Below are positions 1-6,007 of a stretch of 6,007 nt of DNA, piece after piece (within the stretch, counting starts at the first letter, position 1; the number at the start of each line of letters is the position of its first letter). Origin of the DNA: Nitrospirota bacterium. Its GTDB lineage: Bacteria; Nitrospirota; Nitrospiria; Nitrospirales; UBA8639. Below the pieces are notes generated by a model, which saw nothing but the letters and a program-made list of their open reading frames with translations, made no database searches and was not told where the DNA came from. Both the position numbers and the translations under genes were made by a program. The DNA lies in the NCBI GenBank assembly GCA_020355985.1, contig CP070628.1:573066-579072 (forward strand), in the 5' to 3' direction.

Positions 1-2
1 AA

Positions 3-32
3 TCCAAGCTTAATCAAATGGCGACGAACTGA
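3..32 (+). CDS. Possible C-terminal tail of an upstream gene (5' end outside window)
   Basis: One reading frame entering from the left edge ends at a TGA at 30-32 and would give the last residues SKLNQMATN. It stops 12 bases before the moaE start, a typical operon spacing. MoaD, the usual partner of MoaE, must end in Gly-Gly, and this tail does not, so it is not an intact MoaD. Another frame stays open through the moaE start, so the assignment of this short piece is uncertain. No function can be given. Confidence 0.25.
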   Translation, partial: SKLNQMATN

Positions 33-38
33 GGAAGG
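32..38 (+). promoter_or_regulatory. Ribosome binding site of moaE
   Basis: The purine run AGGAAGG lies six bases before the ATG at 45 and is a good Shine-Dalgarno match. It supports that ATG over the in-frame ATG at 69, although the protein family usually begins near the latter. Confidence 0.6.
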
Positions 39-44
39 TGAGCC

Positions 45-488
45 ATGGCCGTTGAAACAGAAGAAGGTATGCTGGTTCGGGTTCAGCAGGAAAATTTTTC
101 TATTGATCAAGAGTTAGAACGGATTCGTGCTCGATCCAACCGAATCGGGGGGATTGCCATGTTCTTAGGGACGGCCCGTGATCGATCGAAGGGCCGTGAT
201 GTCAGTTCTATGACGTTTGAGCATTATGAAGGCATGGCTCAAAAGAAACTCAAAGAAATCCGTGAACGGGCGTTACAAGATTTTGACATTATTGAAGCCT
301 TGGTTTTACATCGCTATGGGCCAATCGAGATTGGCGAAAATATCGTGTTGATTATCGTGGGGGCCGAGCATCGAGCCGATGCGTTCAAGGCATGTCAATG
401 GTGTATTGATGAACTGAAAAAAATCACGCCAATATGGAAAATGGAATACACTCCCGAGGGCGAGGTCTGGGTGGAGGAGCATCCCTAA
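45..488 (+). CDS. moaE: Molybdopterin synthase catalytic (large) subunit MoaE
   Basis: MoaE pairs with thiocarboxylated MoaD in the cytoplasm and inserts two sulfurs into cyclic pyranopterin monophosphate to make molybdopterin. The 147-residue protein is normal for the family and carries its signature along its length: FLGTARD near residues 40-46, GRDV at 50-53, FEHYEGMA at 58-65, LHRYGPIEIGE at 88-98, the AEHRADAF block at 107-114, and LKKITPIWKME at 124-134. By alignment from memory, K125 and K132 match the two catalytic lysines of E. coli MoaE (K119 and K126), and H109-R110 match the conserved HR pair. The ATG at 45 has a good ribosome binding site. The in-frame ATG at 69 (MLVRVQQENF) agrees better with the usual family N-terminus and is the alternative start. 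The stop codon overlaps the moaA start by one base. No moaD is seen in the window. Confidence 0.96.
   Translation: MAVETEEGMLVRVQQENFSIDQELERIRARSNRIGGIAMFLGTARDRSKGRDVSSMTFEHYEGMAQKKLKEIRERALQDFDIIEALVLHRYGPIEIGENIVLIIVGAEHRADAFKACQWCIDELKKITPIWKMEYTPEGEVWVEEHP
473..479 (+). promoter_or_regulatory. Ribosome binding site of moaA, inside moaE
   Basis: GGAGGAG is a near-perfect Shine-Dalgarno sequence eight bases before the ATG at 488. It fixes the moaA start there rather than at the in-frame ATG at 434, which lies deep within moaE and would add 18 glycine-rich residues unlike the family. Lying in the last codons of moaE, it suggests coupled translation of the two genes. Confidence 0.8.
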
Positions 489-1549
489 TGCAAGCGAGTG
501 AAAAACAGGTGTTGCCTGAGCCCGCGAAAGATTTGTGGGGCCGGCCCTTACGATCACTCCGTGTGTCCGTGACTGATCGGTGTAATTTGCGCTGTCAATA
601 TTGCATGCCCGAGGAAGAGTATGTGTGGTTGCCTCGTGAAACCTTGTTGACTTTTAAAGAGATTGTCTTTCTGACGGAACTGTTCTCGGAGCAGGGAGTG
701 GATCGAATCCGTATTACTGGTGGGGAGCCGTTACTACGGAAAGATTTAGCGTCTTTGATTGGGATGCTCCAGAAGAATACCCGCATTCAGGATATTGCCA
801 TGACGACCAATGGGGTGTTGCTTGCTGAACAAGCGCAGAATCTTTTTGATGCGGGTTTGCACCGCATTACGGTGAGCCTGGATACCTTGAAGCCAGAACG
901 GTTTAAGGCCTTGACCCGACGGGATACTTTGGAGCAGGTCTTTGAAGGTATTGAATCGGTTGGTCGGGTCGGGTTTAGTGGATTAAAATTGGATACCGTT
1001 GCGATGAAGGGGTATAACGACGATGAGCTGATTCCCTTGATCGAGTATGGCAAACGGGTGAATGGCGAGGTGCGTTTCATTGAATATATGGATGTGGGTG
1101 GAGCGAATGATTGGTCGGCTGATAAAGTTCTTTCCCGCAAAGACATCCTTGTCATGCTGAGGCAGTATTATGGGCCAATTGAGGCGGTGCACGAAGTCAG
1201 CTCGGCTCCTGCTCAGCGATTTCGTCTTCCTGACGGAACGACCTTTGGTATTATTCCATCCACGACTATGCCTTTTTGTTCAACCTGTGATCGAAGCCGA
1301 TTGACCGCTGATGGGATGTGGTATCTTTGTCTCTATGCCAAAACGGGTTTAGATTTGCGTAAGCCTATTCGGGCCAGGCGCTCACGAGAAGATTTGGTCT
1401 CCATGATTCAATCCGTCTGGGAGACTCGAAAGGATCGTGGAGCCGAAGAGCGCAAAGAGCTCGAAGGCAGCGCTGGTCGTGGGCGATATATCGACATTGA
1501 TCGATTGCGCCAAGACCCGCATTTGGAGATGCATGCCAGGGGCGGGTGA
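488..1549 (+). CDS. moaA: GTP 3',8-cyclase MoaA (radical SAM, molybdenum cofactor step 1)
   Basis: MoaA is a cytoplasmic radical-SAM enzyme that rearranges GTP to 3',8-cyclo-7,8-dihydro-GTP, which MoaC converts to cyclic pyranopterin monophosphate. The 353-residue product has both [4Fe-4S] sites. The radical-SAM triad is C32, C36 and C39 in TDRCNLRCQYC. The second cluster uses C264, C267 and C281 within FCSTCDRSRLTADGMWYLCL. Other family marks are R25, RITGGEPLLRKD at 75-86, TTNG at 106-109, VSLDTL at 129-134 and the GTP-contacting R269/R271. The protein ends in Gly-Gly, the C-terminal motif known to matter for MoaA activity. The RFIEYMDVGGANDW block at 196-209 and the PHLEMHARGG ending belong to a MoaA subgroup distinct from the E. 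coli form. The start shares one base with the moaE stop. A terminator lies about 75 bases after the gene. Confidence 0.97.
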   Translation: MQASEKQVLPEPAKDLWGRPLRSLRVSVTDRCNLRCQYCMPEEEYVWLPRETLLTFKEIVFLTELFSEQGVDRIRITGGEPLLRKDLASLIGMLQKNTRIQDIAMTTNGVLLAEQAQNLFDAGLHRITVSLDTLKPERFKALTRRDTLEQVFEGIESVGRVGFSGLKLDTVAMKGYNDDELIPLIEYGKRVNGEVRFIEYMDVGGANDWSADKVLSRKDILVMLRQYYGPIEAVHEVSSAPAQRFRLPDGTTFGIIPSTTMPFCSTCDRSRLTADGMWYLCLYAKTGLDLRKPIRARRSREDLVSMIQSVWETRKDRGAEERKELEGSAGRGRYIDIDRLRQDPHLEMHARGG

Positions 1550-1616
1550 AATTTATTCACACTCCCTGTTCTTTCCCTGTGGAACGCGCATAACCTCTTC
1601 CGCCCTCTGCCTTCCA

Positions 1617-1658
1617 AAAAAATCTTGCCGGGTCCCTCACCCTATGGTAAGGTTTTTT
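1617..1658 (+). terminator. Intrinsic terminator after moaA
   Basis: CTTGCC (1624-1629) pairs with GGTAAG (1646-1651) using one G-U pair, and the inner GGGT (1630-1633) pairs with ACCC (1639-1642) around a five-base loop. Three bases (TAT, 1643-1645) bulge on the 3' side. Six Ts follow at 1653-1658 and can pair with the A-tract at 1617-1622, giving a long A-stem-loop-T structure. On the minus strand the G-U pair becomes an A-C mismatch, so the + direction is favoured, in keeping with moaA ending upstream. It separates the moa genes from accD. Confidence 0.85.
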
Positions 1659-1791
1659 GATCGATGAATTCAGATAGAATGTGACATGCTCTTTGCGCAT
1701 TCTCTCTTTTCCTTCCCCGGTTTTCCCATATCGCATATGTCTACAACCATCTTATTCATTGTCTGCATGACACGAGAGGACGCTTTCATCA
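1659..1791 (+). other. accD leader region, promoter not resolved
   Basis: After the terminator there are about 130 non-coding bases before accD, with a pyrimidine-rich run around 1700-1728. Since transcription from moaA should stop upstream, a promoter for the accD-folC-lptD unit is expected here, but no pair of -35 and -10 boxes with normal spacing stands out. AGAGGA at 1775-1780, 11 bases before the ATG at 1792, is the likely accD ribosome binding site. I see no small gene or clear RNA structure in this stretch. Confidence 0.5.
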
Positions 1792-2646
1792 ATGGGATGG
1801 TTTAAGCGAAGTCAGCCAGAGAATTCTAAAGGGAATTCTGTCAATATTATGGAAGGGATGTGGATAAAATGTACGGTTTGCCGAGCGACCATTTTTAAAC
1901 GCGAAGTTGACCGGAATCTTAAAATCTGTCCCAAATGCCATTATCATTTCCCTATGTCGATTGAAGAACGGGTGGAGTTGATTGCCGACTCAGGAACCTT
2001 CCAGGAATGGGATGCTGATCTGGTACCAGGCGATCCTTTGCAGTTTGAAGATACGCTTCCTTACCAAGCCCGTGTTCAAAATGCTCAACGCAAAACAGGA
2101 AAGCAGGAAGCCCTTCTCACTGGTCGTTGTCATGTGGCTGATATTCCCATTGCTATTGGTTTATTTGATTTTTCGTTTATGGGCGGAAGTATGGGTTCGG
2201 TTGTGGGAGAAAAGATTTGTCGGGCCATTGATCAAGCGGTGAGTGCCCAAATGCCGTTTTTATTGGTGACCACGTCTGGTGGGGCTCGGATGCAAGAGGG
2301 GACATTGTCCCTCATGCAAATGGCCAAAACCGCATCGGCCATAGCCAGCCTTCAGAAAGTTCGTTTACCGTATGTCGTGTTATTAACGGATCCGACATTT
2401 GGCGGGGTAACGGCTAGTGTGGCGATGTTAGGGGATGTTATTCTTGCCGAACCAAAAGCGCTCATTGGGTTCGCGGGTCCGCGAGTGATTGAACAAACAA
2501 TCAAGGAACGACTGCCAGAAGGATTTCAACGCGCTGAGTTTTTATTGGATCACGGCATGATTGATCAAATCGTTGATCGGAAAAAACTGAAAGCTACTCT
2601 CGCCACGCTGCTCACCCATTGTGGGGCAGGTGTCATGTCTTCTTAG
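1792..2646 (+). CDS. accD: Acetyl-CoA carboxylase carboxyltransferase subunit beta AccD
   Basis: AccD forms, with AccA, the carboxyltransferase that moves CO2 from carboxybiotin on AccB to acetyl-CoA, making malonyl-CoA for fatty-acid synthesis in the cytoplasm. The 284-residue length is typical. The N-terminal zinc ribbon is complete: C27, C30, C46 and C49 in KCTVC and CPKCHYHF. The crotonase-like carboxyltransferase core follows, with DFSFMGGSMGSVVGEK at 126-141, TSGGARMQEG at 161-170, the oxyanion-type GGVTAS at 204-209, GFAGPRVIEQT at 226-236 and LPEGFQ at 241-246. The ATG at 1792 gives the usual short lead (MGWFKRSQ) ahead of the zinc ribbon. accA is not in the window, which is common because accA and accD are often apart. 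folC follows after about 46 bases with no terminator, so the two are probably cotranscribed. Confidence 0.97.
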   Translation: MGWFKRSQPENSKGNSVNIMEGMWIKCTVCRATIFKREVDRNLKICPKCHYHFPMSIEERVELIADSGTFQEWDADLVPGDPLQFEDTLPYQARVQNAQRKTGKQEALLTGRCHVADIPIAIGLFDFSFMGGSMGSVVGEKICRAIDQAVSAQMPFLLVTTSGGARMQEGTLSLMQMAKTASAIASLQKVRLPYVVLLTDPTFGGVTASVAMLGDVILAEPKALIGFAGPRVIEQTIKERLPEGFQRAEFLLDHGMIDQIVDRKKLKATLATLLTHCGAGVMSS

Positions 2647-2692
2647 GCTGTGCCCTTCCTGTTGTTGTCTTGCCGACCATTTGGCGATTTGC

Positions 2693-3991
2693 GTGGTAAC
2701 CTACCCAGAAGTACTTGCCTATCTGTTTTCCCTCCACCGCTTTGGTGTCAAGCTTGGGCTTGAGCCCATCAACGATATTCTTCAACGGTTAGATCATCCT
2801 CAGCGAGCCTATTCCACGCTTCATATTGCGGGGACCAATGGAAAAGGTTCTTCAGCGGCGATGCTGGCTGCCATGTTGCAAGCAGGAGGGTACCGCGTGG
2901 GTTTGTATACCTCGCCACATTTGATGGATTTTCGTGAACGCATACGAGTGCAGGATGAAAATATTTCGGAAGAATGTGTTTGTGGATTAACGGAACACCT
3001 TCGACGAGTGGCCGATCCGTCCCACTCCCTCACATTTTTTGAATTGACGACTGCCATGGCCTTTCAGCATTTTCTCAATGAACAAGTGGACATCGCCGTC
3101 ATTGAAGTCGGATTGGGAGGACGGTTTGATGCTACTAACGTCTTGGATCCTTTGGGAGTGCTGATTACAGGAATTGGCCTGGATCATGAGATGTATCTTG
3201 GACCTACCCTTCAAGACATTGCTCGAGAAAAAGCCGGCATTATTCATCAAAATGTCCCAGTGGTGTTGGGACAGATGCCGGAGGGTGTGAGTCAGATTTT
3301 TGAAGATATCGCGCGAGAATCCACGTCCCCTCTTTATCGCTTTGGGCAAGAGTTTTCTATAACAGAAATCAGCCCAACAGAATTTGCCTACTGTGGCCTT
3401 CGAGATTCTTTCTCGGGCTTACAGACAAATTTGTTGGGACGGCATCAGATGAACAATGCTGGCCATGCGCTAGCCTTATTGGAATCGTCCACTGCTGAAC
3501 GTTTTCCTCTTTCCCTCGACTCGATCAAATCAGGCTTGCAACATGTCCGCTTGAAAGGCCGTCTGGAAATTGTCCAGCATCATCCGATGATCGTCCTAGA
3601 TGGAGCCCATAATCCATTAGGCGCGCGGGTATTGTTTGACTTTCTTCAGTCACAACTTCATGATTGCCCTGGCCGTAAACTGATTGTGATACTTGGGATG
3701 ATGCAAGATAAGAATATTGGTGAGTTTTTAGAGGCCTTACTCCCTCTTGTTCACTCCCTGATTATCACGCAACCACACATGGATCGAGCCATGCCCGCTG
3801 ATGCGCTTGCGCAAGCTGTGCCGCGAGATGATTTGGCGCTTTCCGTGATTCACAATCCATGGGAAGCCTATTGTCAGGCTCGAGATCGTGCCGATCCCTC
3901 TGATCTGATTTGTGTCACCGGCTCGTTGTTTCTGGTTGGAGAAATCTTGCAACACCTCACATCCCCACGTTCCCCAATTGTACAAAGATGA
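2693..3991 (+). CDS. folC: Bifunctional dihydrofolate synthase / folylpolyglutamate synthase FolC
   Basis: FolC adds glutamate to dihydropteroate and then further glutamates to reduced folates, using ATP, in the cytoplasm. From the GTG at 2693 the protein is 432 residues, usual for the family. It shows the P-loop AGTNGKGSS at 46-54, YTSPHLMDFRERI at 72-84, FFELTTAMAF at 115-124, IEVGLGGRFDATN at 137-149 (E138 a likely metal ligand), GLDH at 162-165, the EKAGI lysine K180 expected to be carbamylated, GRHQMNNAGHAL at 249-260 and DGAHNP at 303-308. I chose GTG because VTYPEVLAYLFSLHRFG matches the usual FolC N-terminus. An in-frame ATG at 2621 would overlap accD and add a cysteine-rich lead unlike the family, and a TTG at 2681 is also possible. 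The ribosome binding site is weak. The stop overlaps the lptD start (ATGA). Whether both activities are present cannot be told from sequence alone. Confidence 0.95.
   Translation: MVTYPEVLAYLFSLHRFGVKLGLEPINDILQRLDHPQRAYSTLHIAGTNGKGSSAAMLAAMLQAGGYRVGLYTSPHLMDFRERIRVQDENISEECVCGLTEHLRRVADPSHSLTFFELTTAMAFQHFLNEQVDIAVIEVGLGGRFDATNVLDPLGVLITGIGLDHEMYLGPTLQDIAREKAGIIHQNVPVVLGQMPEGVSQIFEDIARESTSPLYRFGQEFSITEISPTEFAYCGLRDSFSGLQTNLLGRHQMNNAGHALALLESSTAERFPLSLDSIKSGLQHVRLKGRLEIVQHHPMIVLDGAHNPLGARVLFDFLQSQLHDCPGRKLIVILGMMQDKNIGEFLEALLPLVHSLIITQPHMDRAMPADALAQAVPRDDLALSVIHNPWEAYCQARDRADPSDLICVTGSLFLVGEILQHLTSPRSPIVQR
3988..3991 (+). other. ATGA stop/start overlap between folC and lptD
   Basis: The folC stop TGA (3989-3991) and the lptD start ATG (3988-3990) share bases. 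The stretch before the ATG (ACAAAG) is a poor ribosome binding site, so lptD translation probably depends on ribosomes finishing folC. Confidence 0.8.
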
Positions 3992-6007
3992 AGATCCTTG
4001 GACATGTAAATTTTCAATCATGTCTGTTGGTGCTTCTGGTTGCATCCTTTTCGATCCCGGCTCATTTGTTAGCGGAGATTCCCATATCTACGCAGAATGT
4101 GAATGCCACGAATGCACCTGGGGTGCCGGTTGAAATTGCGGCTGATCGTATTGACTATGATCATGAGCGAGAAGAGTACCATGCGATAGGATCGGTGGAT
4201 GTGACCCGAGGGGCTGTTCGACTGACTGCAGATGAGGCGACTCTTCAGAAATTGACGGGGCTTCTCACGGCCGTAGGGCATGTTCATCTAAGAGATGAAC
4301 ATGCTGATGTCTGGGCCGAACAGCTTGAACTCAATGTCAATACGGAAGCTGGAGTCTTGACGACGGGACGAATTTTTGGAAAAGAACAAAATTCTTTTGT
4401 CACAGGCCGACGATTCCAGCGGTTTTCGGAAACTCACTACCGAATTAAAGATGGTTCATTTACCAATTGCGATGCAAAGGATGGAGAAATTCCCGCTTGG
4501 CGGTTTACGTTTGATGATGTCGATCTGGATTATGAGGATAGTTTGTGGGGAAAGGGGGTCTGGTTCAATATTAATGATGTGCCGGTTGTTCCGATCCCCA
4601 CGTTTGGGTATCCACTCGGGGCATCGAGAAAAACAGGACTCTTAGTTCCCAATATGGGGATTGATAATAGCTTTGGCTTCAAGTTCGAACAAGGATTTTT
4701 TTGGGCCATCAATCCCAGTCATGATTTAACGATTACTCCACGGATATTGACGGAGCGTGGTGGAGGTGGAGACCTGGAATATCGCTATGCCTGGAATCGC
4801 CAAGCGAAGGGAAATTGGCTGGTGAAGTCTATTTATGATACCGATCAAAATCGTGGGCGAGCCGAGATTCGAGGGGCCCATGTTCAAGAATTCTCTGGAG
4901 ACCTATCTTTACGAATTCTTGCCAATTATTCAACCGATCGGACGGTATTGCAGAATTTTAGTAGTTCCGGAGCTCAACGAGCCTTACCAAGTCAAGAATC
5001 GATTATCAATATTCTTCAACGTTTAGATCATGGAGCGTTGTATCTTTTTGGACAATATCTTCAACCTCTTGGTGACGGGGGTGATACAACGTTTCAACGG
5101 CTTCCTGAAGTGGGACACCAGTTCTTCAGCCCCAGCGTCTTGGGCAGTCCGTTCGCGCTAACTGCCGAGACGACTTTTGTGAATTTTTCACGAAAAGACG
5201 GATTTGATGTAAGCCGTATAGATTTGTTGCCAGGGATGTCGGTTGAGGGGCTTAATTTGGGTAATGTGGTGGGGTTTCGGCCGCAAGTCAAATTTAGAGA
5301 AGTGGCCTATACCCGTGGGCAGACAGAAAAATCCCTGCAACATCGGGAAACGTTCTGGGTCGGTGCAGAAGGCTTTACGAATCTGTCGAGACGGTTTTCC
5401 CTTGGTGATGATAGTTGGGTCCGTCATTCCATTAAGCCTCATGTCATGTATGAATTTGTCCCTCCGACTGATCAGTCTGATTTAGTTCAAGTTGATGCGG
5501 TGGATGATTTGATCAAGAAAAGTCTGGTGACCTATGCCTTGAAAAATCGAATTAGCCAGCAGGGGGGAAGTGATGAATCCAGCACCTGGTTGGACCTGTT
5601 ATTTGCGCAAAGTTATCATGTTGGGACTCCACCTCCATTGGCATCCCGATTTTCGGATATTTGGACCAGGGGAGAATTTCATAAGCCATTAGGATCTCCC
5701 TTTTTCCTTTCCAAGTTTAATTTCCGGCTGGATACTTTTTTAAATCCTTACGAACAAGAGTTCAGAGAAGTGAATACCGATGCCTTCATTCAAGGGCATC
5801 AGGATTGGTATGTTAGTGTTGGGCAGCGTTATACCCGAGCCGGACCACGGGTGCGACGTGGAGATATTTGGACTCCGCTTTCATTTAATGAAATGCTGGA
5901 GCCCGATGAAAAGATTCTCTATCTTACGGCAGGCGGAGCCATGCGCTTGCCCTTGGGGGTGACTCTTGGGACTCGGTGGTATCATGATTTGCGGACTGGG
6001 CAGACAG
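3988..6007 (+). CDS. lptD: LPS-assembly protein LptD (OstA), 3' end cut by window
   Basis: LptD is the outer-membrane beta-barrel that, with the lipoprotein LptE, inserts lipopolysaccharide into the outer leaflet. The frame is open from the ATG at 3988 to the edge, giving 673 residues. Residues 1-29 look like a Sec signal peptide: a short positive start, a hydrophobic core (CLLVLLVASFSI) and likely cleavage after HLLA. Residues about 48-135 form an LptA/OstA-type jellyroll, with EIAADRIDYD followed by AIGSVDVTRG and TAVGHVHLRD repeats. The LptD junction follows: SFTNCD at 157-162, PAWRF, then VPIPTFGYPLGASRKTGLLVPN at about 201-222, comparable to the E. coli PIFYSPYLQLP and RRSGFLIPN region. 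The rest alternates short aromatic-rich strands and polar loops, as in a barrel. The only mature cysteine visible is C161. The E. coli protein has 784 residues, so roughly the last 100 or more residues are probably missing. The four-base overlap with folC suggests translational coupling. Confidence 0.93.
   Translation, partial: MKILGHVNFQSCLLVLLVASFSIPAHLLAEIPISTQNVNATNAPGVPVEIAADRIDYDHEREEYHAIGSVDVTRGAVRLTADEATLQKLTGLLTAVGHVHLRDEHADVWAEQLELNVNTEAGVLTTGRIFGKEQNSFVTGRRFQRFSETHYRIKDGSFTNCDAKDGEIPAWRFTFDDVDLDYEDSLWGKGVWFNINDVPVVPIPTFGYPLGASRKTGLLVPNMGIDNSFGFKFEQGFFWAINPSHDLTITPRILTERGGGGDLEYRYAWNRQAKGNWLVKSIYDTDQNRGRAEIRGAHVQEFSGDLSLRILANYSTDRTVLQNFSSSGAQRALPSQESIINILQRLDHGALYLFGQYLQPLGDGGDTTFQRLPEVGHQFFSPSVLGSPFALTAETTFVNFSRKDGFDVSRIDLLPGMSVEGLNLGNVVGFRPQVKFREVAYTRGQTEKSLQHRETFWVGAEGFTNLSRRFSLGDDSWVRHSIKPHVMYEFVPPTDQSDLVQVDAVDDLIKKSLVTYALKNRISQQGGSDESSTWLDLLFAQSYHVGTPPPLASRFSDIWTRGEFHKPLGSPFFLSKFNFRLDTFLNPYEQEFREVNTDAFIQGHQDWYVSVGQRYTRAGPRVRRGDIWTPLSFNEMLEPDEKILYLTAGGAMRLPLGVTLGTRWYHDLRTGQT

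Noticed and set aside
171..201. Near-direct repeat GGCCCGTGATC / GGGCCGTGATG in moaE
   Set aside because: Both copies encode ordinary conserved MoaE residues (TARD and GRDV), so the similarity is explained by coding.
787..1155. 122-residue open frame on the minus strand within moaA
   Set aside because: It lies wholly opposite a clearly coding moaA, has serine/arginine-rich shadow composition and shows no recognisable motif.
1437..1667. 76-residue + strand frame running from moaA through the terminator
   Set aside because: It starts inside moaA in another frame, ends just past the terminator T-tract and does not resemble a protein.
1675..1680. TAGAAT as a possible -10 box for accD
   Set aside because: No acceptable -35 sequence lies 16-18 bases upstream; that position is the terminator T-tract. 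The match alone is too weak to call.
1734..1739. CATATG and nearby short palindromes in the accD leader as an operator
   Set aside because: Six-base palindromes are expected by chance and no longer dyad or repeated copy is present.
1821..1840. Two GAATTCT copies near the accD start
   Set aside because: Too short to be meaningful; it lies in coding sequence for a variable polar linker of AccD.
2987..3349. 120-residue open frame on the minus strand within folC
   Set aside because: It is antisense to well-conserved FolC motifs and shows no family signature, so it is a shadow frame.
3737..4045. 102-residue minus-strand frame across the folC-lptD junction
   Set aside because: It spans two strongly supported + strand genes and no domain is recognisable.

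Overview
The window is an ordinary-looking stretch of bacterial chromosome. Every recognisable gene lies on the + strand and is a housekeeping gene. It carries an LPS-transport outer-membrane protein (LptD) with an export signal, so the host is a diderm (Gram-negative-type) bacterium. Base composition looks balanced and even across all genes, with no sign of recent transfer. The MoaA variant (middle motif RFIEYMDVGG, C-terminus PHLEMHARGG) and the gene order make me think of Nitrospirota or a nearby lineage. That placement is an impression from memory, not a demonstrated assignment.

Region 1 (about 1-1549) is a molybdenum-cofactor pair. moaE (large, catalytic subunit of molybdopterin synthase) is followed by moaA (radical-SAM GTP 3',8-cyclase), with stop and start sharing one base (TAATG). 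A few in-frame codons before moaE may be the tail of another upstream gene, but that tail does not look like MoaD.

Region 2 (1550-1791) is a non-coding gap. It starts with a convincing intrinsic terminator (A-tract, GC-rich interrupted hairpin, T-tract) that closes the moa transcript. A pyrimidine-rich leader to accD follows, in which I could not find a clear promoter.

Region 3 (1792 to the window end) looks like a second transcription unit: accD (beta subunit of acetyl-CoA carboxylase carboxyltransferase, fatty-acid synthesis), folC (dihydrofolate/folylpolyglutamate synthase, GTG start) and lptD. lptD overlaps folC by four bases (ATGA) and runs off the right edge with 673 residues visible. 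The accD-folC pairing is familiar from many bacteria. lptD directly behind folC is the less usual part, and it places fatty-acid supply, folate metabolism and LPS export in one likely operon.

I found no mobile element, CRISPR array, RNA gene, toxin-antitoxin or defence module, and no evidence of a previously undescribed system. The findings are second-look observations of modest interest.
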